Shown: positions 18,501 to 26,095 of the stretch, piece by piece
How positions within the stretch are numbered: the stretch's first letter is position 1
Layout: each line of letters opens with the position of its first letter
Source of the DNA: DATAYA01 sp963754235
Lineage (GTDB): Bacteria > Pseudomonadota > Alphaproteobacteria > Acetobacterales > Acetobacteraceae
Assembly: GCA_963754235.1 (NCBI GenBank)
Contig: CAVWFK010000005.1
Location: 1 to 64,000 of the forward strand
Direction: 5' to 3'
DNA length: 64,000 bases
The notes under the pieces: model-generated
What the model was told of the DNA's origin: nothing
Databases searched by the model: none
Seen by the model: only the letters and a program-made list of their open reading frames with translations
Program-made: the position numbers and the translations under genes

Positions 18501-19860
18501 CATCGGCGTCAGGGACGTCCGTCCCAATATTGAGCCGCAGACGTTCTTGCCGTTCCCGCAGCTTGCGGGGCAGCTTCATTGTCAGCGTCCACCAGCCAAG
18601 CTTGGCACCGCTGCGGATAGCTCGACGCAGCCCGTAGGGGAGGTGTCGCCCCGCAGCGCGCAACGGCCACGTCAGTTGCCAAGCGGTCGATTCGAGAATG
18701 CCGTCGCGTTCGGCCCGGACCTGGGCCAAGGCCCTCTCCAGCCCTGCGACCACGTCCGTGGTCGATGCCGCTGCCACTGCCGCTTCGGCCTCCATCCGCT
18801 GCGCCCGGCTTTCGGCTGAATCTGCCCGCCCACTCAGCTCAGCCGCTAAGGTCTCCGCTCGCTCGGCCCGTACAAGCGCTTCGTACTGTGCAGCTGCCGA
18901 ACGGCGTGCTGTATTGTTGCTGAGGGCGGCCTCCTTCTCGCGCTGGCTCGCCTCGGCCTTTGCCCGCGCGAGGTCATCCGCGGCCCGTGCAGCGCGTGCT
19001 TCGGCTCGCGCGAAGTAATCCTGGGCCGAGGCCGCGCGCGCGTTGGCTTGGGCCAGATCGTTCTCGGCCCGTGCGGCGCGCGCCTGGAGGCCGGCGGCTT
19101 CCTGCTCGGCTTGGAATGCCCTCGCTGCACTGGCTTTGGAACCTTCGGTGGCGCGCTCCAGCGCCGTACGCGCAGCCTCGATCTCTCTGCTGTGCCTCTC
19201 CAGCTCCGCGGACGCCGCGGCCGTGCGCCGCTCGATATCCTGCAGAAGCATGCGTTCCCGCGTGTCCGAGTGCCAGCGCTCGCCGAGCTGCGCAAACCGC
19301 ATTCGAATGGTTGCGACTGCGGCCGGGTCCTTCAGCTCGCAGAGGGCAGCTATGGTAGCAGGCGCACGCTCTCCCACCGCGAGCACGCCGAGCCCGTGGC
19401 CGTGGAGAAACTCGAACGCCGAATAGCGCTGGCGCAGCTCCCCCCAAAGCCGCCACACGCCGAAATCTCCGGTGCGCTCGTTGATATCGTGAAACAACAC
19501 CACCGCTTGGTCGGACAGCTTAGGTAACCAGCTCTCAAAATCGTGGCGGACTGCCTCGTACGTATGAAGCCCGTCGATGTGCAGCAGGTCTATGGACCCA
19601 TCCTCTATGCGGTCGAGGGCCTCATCGAACGTACATTGAAGCAGGGTGGAGAAGGCGCCGAACCGCTCGTCGTGGAAGCGGCGCAGTTCGCCGAGGACCT
19701 CCTCACCGTAGGTTCCAGCTTGCGGGTCGCCTCGCCAAGTATCTATGGCATGACAGCGCGTGGCGAGCCGCCCGCGTAACACGGCTTGGCAAAAGGCGGC
19801 GTAGGATACCCCGGCATGCGTGCCCAGCTCCACCAGGAGCCGCGGCGATATGGCGCACAC
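15592..19860 (-). CDS. Giant multidomain methyltransferase-glycosyltransferase-methyltransferase fusion
   Basis: A 1422-residue protein in one frame. Order: class I methyltransferase of the Methyltransf_24 type (VELGTHAGVSY, IDLLHIDGLHTYEAV, residues 8-175); a long Ala/Glu/Arg-rich coiled coil (about 190-405); a GT4-like glycosyltransferase (FRIGYAGGTRTHQRDF, then LFEAALVGVPTIASPTGPF, about 480-850); a GT2 domain (VIMPLYNYAGHVEEALDSV, ALDADN, WEDFAFW, about 895-1110); and a C-terminal Methyltransf_11 domain (FDAVLALNAFEHYRDPHRA, ILRVLRPGGR, about 1200-1400). GTG 19860 starts inside the first methyltransferase; upstream codons in the same frame (APSAWWQHVPFAHWIV) still look like the family. 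No signal peptide. It probably builds and caps a methylated surface glycan with galE. Confidence 0.88.
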   Translation of the reverse strand: MCAISPRLLVELGTHAGVSYAAFCQAVLRGRLATRCHAIDTWRGDPQAGTYGEEVLGELRRFHDERFGAFSTLLQCTFDEALDRIEDGSIDLLHIDGLHTYEAVRHDFESWLPKLSDQAVVLFHDINERTGDFGVWRLWGELRQRYSAFEFLHGHGLGVLAVGERAPATIAALCELKDPAAVATIRMRFAQLGERWHSDTRERMLLQDIERRTAAASAELERHSREIEAARTALERATEGSKASAARAFQAEQEAAGLQARAARAENDLAQANARAASAQDYFARAEARAARAADDLARAKAEASQREKEAALSNNTARRSAAAQYEALVRAERAETLAAELSGRADSAESRAQRMEAEAAVAAASTTDVVAGLERALAQVRAERDGILESTAWQLTWPLRAAGRHLPYGLRRAIRSGAKLGWWTLTMKLPRKLRERQERLRLNIGTDVPDADVVAPVQHLAAPASPLAVAASSPVQPHLGSQNACVLNLVYISGEPDTPGHVYRVMRPIAALASLGARASWMRADEIPERVHEIGAADALVIWRAPWDERIAAAVDAAEGGGAKIVFDVDDLMIVPELAKPEVIDGIRTQNLSEELVRDHYARMRGSLAAADLCIATTEELAQRMREADRPAFVLPNGVDHATIAASSLAARRRRAAVARDGLFRIGYAGGTRTHQRDFALCADAVASVLRTRPECRLVVFRSADRKSPILDLEEYQAWHGLEGQIEWRDYVSLERLPEEMARFDVNLAPLEIDNPFCEAKSELKLFEAALVGVPTIASPTGPFRRAVRHGETGFLAATPDEWHTTVVRLIDDPALRRRVAQAARREALWRFGPERQSESMISLLGLLQGGRPAARAFELEIRRGTRLTEPPLSDYEVIFEADRLGTADVTVIMPLYNYAGHVEEALDSVRAQTLAALDLIVVEDRSTDELLAVALRWVEANAPRFNRVLLLRNRANSGLARTRNTGFDAAETPYVLALDADNRLMPECAAACLRTARETGAAFAYPVIRKFGEGNDLIGVWDYDPQRLLSGNYIDAMALISKAAWVAVGGYNLGRGGWEDFAFWCGLMERGLWGARVPSGPLAEYRAHSSSMMHVSASQPKVIRRMMDELSAAHPWLRLVWPLPTPEPSPPTGQPASSGEPCARLGRLLPLLRCPETGQALALAPSGDALLSEDGSRRWPLVQGRPLLFPGMNAPAINDDAHLSNPLPESALALIYSTTGPVLHLSAGGSAERFEHVVEAEAAIFRHTDLIADAHRLPFADQVFDAVLALNAFEHYRDPHRAAQEILRVLRPGGRVLIRTAFLQPLHEPPWHFYNCTRYGLEAWFQEFETEKLHVSDNFHPGYSLSWLASECELALRKRLSGVEADAFLAAPISRFVQFWRAPESTRGGEPLWDNLVALPQDAQEVTAAGFEFLGRRPAA

Positions 19861-20105
19861 GATCCAATGCGCGAACGGGACGTGCTGCCACCAGGCACTC
19901 GGTGCTCCGAGTCGTTCCGCACGCCAGAAGACGGGATCAAGGCAGGGGGCGGAGAGTGCCGCCAGCGTGTCAATCCACGCAGAGGCCGCGCCGCTCCCTT
20001 GCTCGCCGAGACCGGCGGCGCCGCGCCCGCTCGCCAGCCATTCGATGCGGCTCGGGAATATCCATGGCGTACCTTTCTCAGCGGATTGTAAACCTGCTGG
20101 GGAAC
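19861..20105 (-). other. In-frame 5' extension of the giant fusion without a normal start codon
   Basis: The frame of the fusion gene stays open from 19860 to a TAG at about 20106 and encodes GTPWIFPSRIEWLASG, AASAWIDTLAALSAPC and PSAWWQHVPFAHWIVCAISP, which continues naturally into the methyltransferase. No ATG, GTG or TTG lies in it. A good signal (GAGAAAGG, then ATG at 20065, MDIPEPHRMAG) sits in a different frame and stops within 35 codons. A one-base error or mutation close to the start would join the two. Confidence 0.5.
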
Positions 20106-20369
20106 TCTAGCTCGCCTGCGCCGCAGTGGCCAAGGCCACGGGGCAGACGTGTGGGCGTCTGCGGCACGTTTGGTGGGGTGCTGTGCCGGTCCACCCAGTA
20201 GCCGTGAAGCTGCAGCGGCAAGCTGGTGGTAAGCCCAATAGATCGACAGAACGGAGAAGGTGACATACGGTAGCTTCGGCGGCTCGGAAACGATAAGTTC
20301 GTGCGATGACTTGGCTCGACTGGTTCTGCCGGCAGACGTCCAACGCGTTCTCGACGCAGGACAGGCGCG

Positions 20370-20934
20370 GTGACCCTCGCAGCAGTATGGCAATTTACGT
20401 GGCCCAAGGGAAGCGCGGACCGCGTCTCGTGGCCATTGCGCGACCTGACCGCGAACCTTCTGCGGATCGTCCGCGGTCTCGACAAGCCCCACGAGGTCGT
20501 CCGCCAGATAGACGAACTGATGCACGCTCTGGTCGCCTGTGAGAATGCGGTTGGGCACGGGCTGCTGCTATACGAAGCGGCGGAGATATTGTCCGTCGAT
20601 CGCGACCAAGAGTGGCGCGAACGACTGCGAGACTTCGGACCTGCTCCGCGCCCATGCCGAGGAGCGCATCATCAGGGGTGCACTACAGATCGCTGCATCG
20701 CGTCTAGTCGGCCAAAGGACGCAGGAGCGGGCGGAAAAGACCGAGATGCGCGCCGAACTCCGGGACCTTGAGGCCGCACGCGTCGAGATGCGGCGCGAGA
20801 TGACTAGCGGCCGACCACCTCGGAGTATGCCCTCGAAGCAACAAACGAGCGCTGCTGCCGGGATGCCGATCGACAGCATCAGCTGGCCCGACAAGTCGCG
20901 GTGCGACAAGACGCTGCGGGAGGGCACAGCATGA
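20370..20934 (+). pseudogene. Hypothetical helical protein, frameshifted
   Basis: The first frame (GTG 20370) reads FTWPKGSADRVSWPLRDL, IVRGLDKPHEVVRQIDELMH and ILSVDRDQEWRERLRDF. At about 20630 the sequence continues in another frame: SDLLRAHAEERIIRGALQIA, RLVGQRTQERAEKTEMRAEL and RDLEAARVEMRREM, a probable coiled coil, ending at 20934. I do not recognise the family. The last four bases overlap the next ATG (ATGA), a sign of translational coupling. Confidence 0.4.
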
Positions 20935-21127
20935 CGCGCCGCAAGATCGCCCGGCTGCGCAAGCCCGTACCAGAAGTCTGGTCCTGCTTAGGCGATTCGG
21001 CGCCCTGCCGCTGAGACGCGATCAGTTCCACCTCGTGGCAGCCGGAATGCTGATGCTCAATGGGCATCGGCTGAAACTATACTTACCGGCTCCACTTTCA
21101 GGACAGGCGCAGGAAGGCCAAAGCTAG
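20931..21127 (+). pseudogene. Short hypothetical gene, frameshifted
   Basis: ATG 20931 overlaps the previous stop (ATGA). The first frame gives MTRRKIARLRKPVPEVWSCL and stops at 21014. In the next frame RRFGALPLRRDQFHLVAAGM and LNGHRLKLYLPAPLSGQAQ continue to 21127. No family recognised. Confidence 0.35.
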
Positions 21128-21650
21128 GGCGCGTGAGGGCCTGTTCGCCGCGGAACTCGATGAAGTCAAAGCCGAATGGTTCAAGTCGGGGCTGGTGGCG
21201 CCGAGGCCACCCAAGCCCAAGCCGAGAACTTCAGGCTCATTACCTGATCCCGCGCCTACCAGCCGCCCCGGCCACCACCGGGGCTGTCCCGCGTTGGGGC
21301 TGCTGTTGGAAGGGAAGCCGCCGTCATTATCGAACCACCTCGCCCGAACCCGAGATCAAGGTCATGCCCGACGCGGACGGGGATGGTGGCGTGGCTATCG
21401 CCTGCTTCGGCGATTTGCGGGGACCCTGAAGCCCGCGCGCGGGCGTATGCCGAATGGCTCGGGCACAGTTCGCGGGTGAACAGCCGGAAGCATCCCGCTG
21501 CTGCTCGGGCTGATCCGAGATTGTCAGGCGGTGCTCGCCGCCTATCTGCCGCCGGACGGGATCAGCGCCGGCCAGGCGATCGACAACCTGCTTGAGCCGC
21601 TGGACGGCCGGCGCCGGCGGGAAGCCGAGGCGGCGGTGGAGTGCGAATAG
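21100..21650 (+). pseudogene. Degraded accessory ORFs of unknown function
   Basis: Two pieces read like coding sequence in changing frames. One at about 21103-21250 gives ARAREGLFAAELDEVKAEWF and KSGLVAPRPPKPKPR. The other, at 21490-21650, gives LLLGLIRDCQAVLAAYLPPD, GISAGQAIDNLLEPLDGRRR and a stop. The second resembles small Acetobacteraceae proteins with an IRDCQAVLAAYLPPDGIS core. Neither has a clear start. Confidence 0.35.
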
Positions 21651-21656
21651 CCGCCT

Positions 21657-21865
21657 CTACGGCGCGCGTGGCGGCGGCGGGGGCGGCTTCTTCATCACCA
21701 CAAAGCCGGCCCGTGCCAGGTGCTCGACCAGCCGCTCAGCCGCAATCTGGGCCATGAACGCATCCGCGTGGTGGTGGCGCTTCCTGCCATCAAACCGGAG
21801 CGCATAGGACAGCGCCTCGCACAGTTCCTCGGGCGTTGCGGGCGTAGCTCGGGAGCTTCGGGCAT
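21657..21865 (-). pseudogene. Small 'ERLVEHL-GFVVMK' protein, copy 1, frameshifted
   Basis: Starts at the ATG at 21865 (MPEAPELR), changes frame within about 12 codons and continues TPEELCEALSYALRFDGRK, then HHHADAFMAQIAAERLVEHL and ARAGFVVMKKPP to 21657. It is a compact helical protein of about 65 residues with a HAD.FMA.IAAERLVEHL core. Two other remnants of the same protein occur at about 25.65 and 25.95 kb. Function unknown. Confidence 0.5.
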
Positions 21866-22008
21866 GCGGCCAGGGTAGCGCTCGCCTAAAGCTAAGGAAT
21901 GAGCCCGTGCCAGCGGTCGTGATAGCGTCACGCAATGCGCGCGATTCGAATTATCCCTCCACTCCTGCCGACGCTGAAGCCGAACGCCTTGATTGACGGC
22001 ACCTCCCA

Positions 22009-22935
22009 TTGACCAATACCGATCAGCCGCTCGCCGAGGCGGTCTCCCGCTTCGGCGCTTCCCTGAAAGCGAAGCTGTCCGGCAAAGGTGCCGCCGGCGC
22101 GCCAGAGGACCAACTCCGCGCCCCGTTAGAGGCGCTCGTTACTGACCTCGCTGCCATCGCCCTGTTCAAGCCGGGTGACGTGGTCGCGGTTGGCGAGGCG
22201 AGCCTTTCGGCCTTGAAGACGCGGCCCGACTACGCGGTGAAGGCGAAGAACGCGCTGGTTGGCTTCATCGGGGTCAAGGCGCCTGGCAAGGGTGCCGACC
22301 CGCGCAGGTTCAAGGACGAGCACGACCGGGCACAGTGGGACAAGCTGAAGTCTCTGCCCAACCTCGTCTACACGGACGGCAACGCCTTTTCCCTCTGGCG
22401 CGACGGCAAGCTGCAGGGCGACATCATCCGCCTGGAGGGTGACGTCGAGAGTGCGGGCGCCAAGCTGCGGGCACCCGCCGGGCTCGAGCGGCTGTTTTTG
22501 GACTTCCTGCGCTGGGAGCCGATCCCACCCACCACGCCGCGCGGATTGGCTGAGGTAAGCGCCGGCCTGTGCCGTCTGCTGCGCGACGAAGTGACCGAGC
22601 AGCTCGCCCTGGCGACGCCAGCGCTGACAGGCCTTGCCGACGACTGGCGCCGCCTGCTGTTCCCCGAGGCGAGCAACGAGCAGTTCGCCGACGGCTACGC
22701 CCAGGCCGTGACCTTCGGCCTGCTGATGGCGCGGGCACAGGGCATCTCGCTCGCGGACGGGTTCGATCGCGTGGCGAAGTCGCTCGCGAAGACCAACACG
22801 GTGATCGGCAGCGCCTTTCGCGTCCTGACCGACGACGTGGATGGGCAGGAGGCCCTGAAAACCTCGCTCGGCACGCTCACCCAAGCTCGGCCATGCGCAG
22901 GGCATGGCGCATCTCGCTCGGCTTCCACCCGGTGA
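22009..22935 (+). pseudogene. N-terminal part of a type ISP restriction-modification/N6-methylase polypeptide
   Basis: Reads ETRPDYAV-like KTRPDYAVKAKNALVGFIGV, KAPGKGADPRRFKD, WDKLKSLPNLVYTDGNAFSL, RAPAGLERLFLDFLRWEPIP and RLLRDEVTEQLA. This matches the N-terminal nuclease-like region (VGFIEVKAPGKG..YTDGN.FSLWRDG) of single-polypeptide type ISP/Eco57I-like enzymes. After about 290 residues the family sequence stops, and the frame runs antisense into the next gene. The helicase, methylase (NPPY) and target-recognition parts are absent. The start here is a TTG (22009). Confidence 0.65.
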
Positions 22936-23452
22936 TGCGCAACACATCCTTCCGGGTCAGCTCCTTGCCGACTTGGCCCAAATCCTCGCCGCGCTCCGCC
23001 CTGGCCCGACGATCCGCCGCCTGTGCGGCCTTGCCCGCATTCTCCGCAGCCGCGGCCGCAGCCTTCTCCGCCGCGTGCGCCGTGTGCGTCGCCAGCTCTT
23101 TCATGCCGGCAGCCTGCTCGGCGGAGGCGTCGCCGATTGCGGTCCAAAAACGGGCTTCGTGTTCCGCCGCTTCGAGCTGGACCGCGCGGCGGTCGTCCGG
23201 CGTGGGCATGGGGATGCGGGCATGGACCGCCGCCATGACAGCCCGCTGCTCGGCGCTATCGAGCCGGTTGCCCAACGCCGAAAGGCGCTGATGCAGTTTC
23301 GTCCAGAAGGCGAGGCGGGCGGCCGGCGATGTCGGAACCGCGACCGACCCCAGCGCCGCGATGTGCCGCTGGCGCACACGTCCATCCGCCCGCACCGCCT
23401 GCACGATGCTAGCTTGGAGATGACGGGGGGTTTGGCGGAAACGGACGAACAT
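22877..23452 (-). CDS. Conserved hypothetical 'MFVRFRQTP' protein
   Basis: From the ATG at 23452: MFVRFRQTPRHLQASIVQAV, VRQRHIAALGSVAVPTSPAA, RLAFWTKLHQRLSALGNRLD, AVHARIPMPTPDDRRAVQLE, followed by an Ala-rich helical region and KELTRKDVLRITGWKPSEMR at the C-terminus. I know this N-terminal pattern from alphaproteobacterial hypothetical proteins of mobile regions; the start resembles IS1634-type transposase N-termini without a nuclease domain. Its 3' end overlaps the end of the truncated methylase frame, so one or both ends are rearranged. Confidence 0.5.
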   Translation of the reverse strand: MFVRFRQTPRHLQASIVQAVRADGRVRQRHIAALGSVAVPTSPAARLAFWTKLHQRLSALGNRLDSAEQRAVMAAVHARIPMPTPDDRRAVQLEAAEHEARFWTAIGDASAEQAAGMKELATHTAHAAEKAAAAAAENAGKAAQAADRRARAERGEDLGQVGKELTRKDVLRITGWKPSEMRHALRMAELG

Positions 23453-23774
23453 TGTAGTGGCACAGTATCGCGGATCGGCTGGTTTCGCCAAGTCGCGCCA
23501 CTACTCGAAGGGGGCCGGCCACAGGCGGCCATCACGCGGCGCGTGCTGGGCACGCTATGCGGCTGCAACAGCTGCTACTGGTGGCGCTGGCGCAGCGGCC
23601 AGCCGGACGCGGGATGGCGCTGCTGGGCCTGCTCGCCGCCTGAGGGCGGCTACGACGCCCGGCTGCTGGACTTGGCGAACACGGCGCAATTGGTGAGCAC
23701 GCGGCCAACTCCTCATCGGCATGGACCGAATGCTCATGGTGGCTTAACATCCATCGCTGCGAGGATCCGACCGG
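23453..23774. other. Intergenic stretch, no supported gene
   Basis: About 320 bases. A plus-strand frame encodes GGYDARLLDLANTAQLVSTR without a start, which may be a further small-gene remnant. Nothing could be assigned. Confidence 0.35.
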
Positions 23775-24011
23775 ATGCCTGAAAACGATAAGCTGCCGAA
23801 CGGCAGCGCCCCGGACCAGCAAGGCGAGCGCGCCTTTGGCCTCCCCCGCGTTAGCCTCCGCCAGGGCTTCGCGGAGCTGCTCGACCTCGGCGCGCCCGTC
23901 AGCCGTCCGGCAGCGCCACCGCCGGGAACGTCCACCGAGAAGGGGATGCGGCGTACCGGCAATTCGCTGCGTCGTGCGATCGACGCTTTCCGTGACCGAT
24001 CCAGCGGATAA
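23775..24011 (+). CDS. Small hypothetical protein upstream of DUF2335 gene
   Basis: A 78-residue hydrophilic protein (MPENDKLPNGSAPDQQGERA, LRQGFAELLDLG) with GAGG about 12 bases before ATG 23775. Its end overlaps the GTG start of the DUF2335 gene by 20 bases, so the two are probably co-translated. No family recognised. Confidence 0.45.
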   Translation: MPENDKLPNGSAPDQQGERAFGLPRVSLRQGFAELLDLGAPVSRPAAPPPGTSTEKGMRRTGNSLRRAIDAFRDRSSG

Positions 24012-24492
24012 ACCTGCCGGACCAACTGCCCAGGTTTCGTCCGCTCCCTTCCCTCCCGATCGTCCCCAATCCCCGCCCATGGGGGCGGTGCAATTACCAT
24101 TGCCCTTCATCGTCCAGGCCCGAGCTCACGTCGGGCCCTTGCCACCCCCTGAACAGATCGCGGGCTACGAGGCGACGTTCCCCGGAGCTGCACGCTGGAT
24201 ATTCGAGGAGGCCACGAAGAATGCCGAGCATGTGCGGGCAATGGAGCAAAAGACCCTCAACGCGCAGCGGGAGGACGCTCGGCTACACCGCCTGCTGCCG
24301 TTCCTTGTTGTGATGGCGTTCTTGGGCGCGTGCACCGCGATCGCGATCATAGCGAGCCCGGTCGGGGGCGTTGTCGGCATCGTCGCGACGCTTGGGAGCG
24401 TCCTGGCGACCTATCTCACGGGGCGGGTCCCCAAGCAGCGCGATGTCACCAACTCTGCCGGAGAAGCTCCCGCAGAACCGCCCCGGCCATGA
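23992..24492 (+). CDS. DUF2335 family membrane protein
   Basis: I chose GTG 23992; the open frame extends further upstream without resemblance. The protein (166 residues) has GPLPPPEQIAGYEATFPGAA, then a charged helix (NAEHVRAMEQKTLNAQRED), then two transmembrane helices (LLPFLVVMAFLGACTAIAII and VVGIVATLGSVLATYLTGR). That layout is DUF2335 (PF10097), predicted membrane proteins common on prophages and islands. Role unknown. Confidence 0.7.
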   Translation: MTDPADKPAGPTAQVSSAPFPPDRPQSPPMGAVQLPLPFIVQARAHVGPLPPPEQIAGYEATFPGAARWIFEEATKNAEHVRAMEQKTLNAQREDARLHRLLPFLVVMAFLGACTAIAIIASPVGGVVGIVATLGSVLATYLTGRVPKQRDVTNSAGEAPAEPPRP

Positions 24493-24544
24493 CGGCCGAG
24501 GCGGCGCCTTGTCCTTCGCTAGGGCGGACTCTCGATGGGCTCGA

Positions 24545-25197
24545 TCAAGCTCGGGTCATTCTTCCGCTCGCGTTGACGCGCGGACTGACAGGCCAAAGCC
24601 GCAGCACGCCCTCGCCAGCCGGGCGCAGCAGCGCCGCCGGATCGGCCTCGGCCTCGCCAAGCCACACCGGCCAGTCCGCCGCCTCGATCACAACCGGCAT
24701 CCGGTTGTGGATGGGCGCCATCAGCGCGTTCGCGTCCGTGGTGATGATCGCGAACGTGCGCTCCACCTCGCCGGTAGGTGCTCGCCAGCCTTCCCACACC
24801 CCTGCCAATGCGAGCGGCGTGCCATCCGCGCGAGCGACCGCGAAGGGGCGCTTACTCGACCCCGCTCCCGTGCGCCACTCGTAGAAAGCCGCAGCCGGCA
24901 CCAGGCACCGGCGCCGGGCGAAGGCGTCCCGGAACGTGCCGGTGGTCGCGACCGTCTCCGCCTTGGCGTTGATCGGCCTCCGGGCCTGCTTCGGATCATT
25001 AATCCAGGTACCTGCAGGAACCCCCAGCGCAGCAGGTCGAGATGGCGCGCGCCGGTATCGGGATGGCGGCGCACCACGGGGGCAACCTGCGTTGGGGCCA
25101 GGTTGTAGTTGGCGGGGAAATTCGGCAGCTCGTTCGTCGTGCCGAACACCCGGGCGAGCAGCTCGGGCGGGAGAGAAGAAGAGTAGCGGCCGCACAT
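24545..25197 (-). pseudogene. SRAP/YedK-type DNA-protein crosslink protein, frameshifted
   Basis: Starts at the ATG at 25197: MCGRYSSSLPPELLARVFG, NYNLAPTQVAPVVRR, LDLLRWG. Cys2 is the residue that covalently binds abasic sites in SRAP proteins. Near 25010 the frame shifts, and the rest reads WINDPKQARRPINAKAETVA, RRCLVPAAAFYEW, FAIITTDANALMAPIHNRMP and VWLG. INAKAET, FYEW and HNRMP are the other conserved SRAP motifs. The full length of about 215 residues is normal. A single-base change near 25010 would restore it. Confidence 0.75.
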
Positions 25198-25266
25198 GGG
25201 GCCAAGATGGGGCAGCCCCCGAGCAATCGCGATCGGGAGCCCTGCGTCGCCCGTCCAAGCCGCCTG

Positions 25267-25535
25267 CTACGGCTCCGGCACCAGCTCGATCGCCCAATCC
25301 GGTGCAGCGCCGCCGACGTGCTGGCGGTGGCCGGCGCAGAGATAGACCGGCGCAGGCTTGCCCCCGCAGCTATCGCACCGCAGCCTGGCCAGGACCGCCT
25401 CGAACGTCCGGTTGCCGCCCTTCGTCGCGAGCAGCGCACCGGGTAGAGCACCACGCCCTTGCAGCAGCGCAGCTCGAGCGAGCAGTCCGGCCAGTCTGAT
25501 AGGCGATGGTCGAGGCGGAAGAGCGGCGGATGCAC
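25267..25535 (-). pseudogene. Hypothetical protein with Cys-Xaa2-Cys, frameshifted
   Basis: Begins around the GTG at 25535 (HPPLFRLDHRLSDWPDCSLE, LRCCKGVVLYPV). After a frame change it continues TKGGNRTFEAVLARLRCDSC, GGKPAPVYLCAGHRQH and WAIELVPEP to 25267. I know the pattern DWPD..LELRCCKG..V..LRC..CG..PAPVYL from Acetobacteraceae hypothetical proteins near phage genes. Possible zinc binder; function unknown. Confidence 0.45.
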
Positions 25536-25619
25536 CGCGCCATTTTGCCGGAGAACGGGCCGAGAACAAGGGCGCCAGTCCCGTCGAGTGGCGCCCTGAC
25601 ACCAGCACGACGCGACGGG

Positions 25620-25790
25620 TTCATGGCCGAGGCTGGCGGCCGGGAAGCGGGTGGAGCACCTGACGCGCGCCGGGTTCGTGCTGATGAAGAGGCCGGCTGC
25701 GCCGCCGCACAGCGTGCAGTGGTACGCCTACTCTCCACGCTCAATTGCCGCCTCGGCCTCCCGCCAGCGCGGCCCATCCAGCAGCAATAA
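25620..25790 (+). pseudogene. 'ERLVEHL-GFVVMK' protein remnant, copy 2
   Basis: The plus strand gives FMAEAGG in one frame, then LAAGKRVEHLTRAGFVLMKR PAAPPHSVQWYAYSPRS in another. It is the C-terminal half of the same small protein as the copy at 21.66-21.87 kb, on the opposite strand. No start was found. Confidence 0.45.
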
Positions 25791-25909
25791 CAGCTCGATG
25801 CTCACGGTCCTGGCGCCAAACCGCCCAACAGACACGCCGCGGGCTCAATTGCCTCCCGACGGGCACCGGCGTCGAATTATTTTACATCTCAGGTCGCGAT
25901 CGGATTCAA

Positions 25910-26005
25910 GGCAGCGCTCCGCCTCTTCATCACCACAAACCCAGACCGCTCCAGGTGCTCGACCAGCTTCTCGGCCGCTCACTCCGCGCCCGCCCTGCAC
26001 ATGAT
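25910..26005 (-). pseudogene. 'ERLVEHL-GFVVMK' protein remnant, copy 3
   Basis: The minus strand reads AAEKLVEHLERSGFVVMKRR, about 25 residues, the most conserved part of the same family as the copies at 21.7 and 25.7 kb. It lies about 90 bp upstream of the PEP-CTERM gene start. Only a fragment remains. Confidence 0.45.
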
Positions 26006-26039
26006 TCTTAAAATGCTGATTTAATGGGCATCTGGGTAA

Positions 26040-26055
26040 TGGCACGACAATTGCT
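26040..26055 (+). promoter_or_regulatory. Sigma-54 (RpoN) -24/-12 promoter of PEP-CTERM gene 1
   Basis: TGGCACG-ACAA-TTGCT (26040-26055) matches the RpoN consensus TGGCACG-N4-TTGCW at every fixed position. The -12 element lies 41 bases before ATG 26096. RpoN control of PEP-CTERM genes through PrsK/PrsR is known in other bacteria. No activator gene is in this window. Confidence 0.75.
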
Positions 26056-26095
26056 TGCACATTATGGTTTTGGTCTTGTGCAGCGCGGGCGACAA

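Noticed and set aside
19743..20558. 271-residue minus-strand frame upstream of the giant gene
   Set aside because: Crosses the in-frame continuation of the giant gene in another phase and has no recognisable domain.
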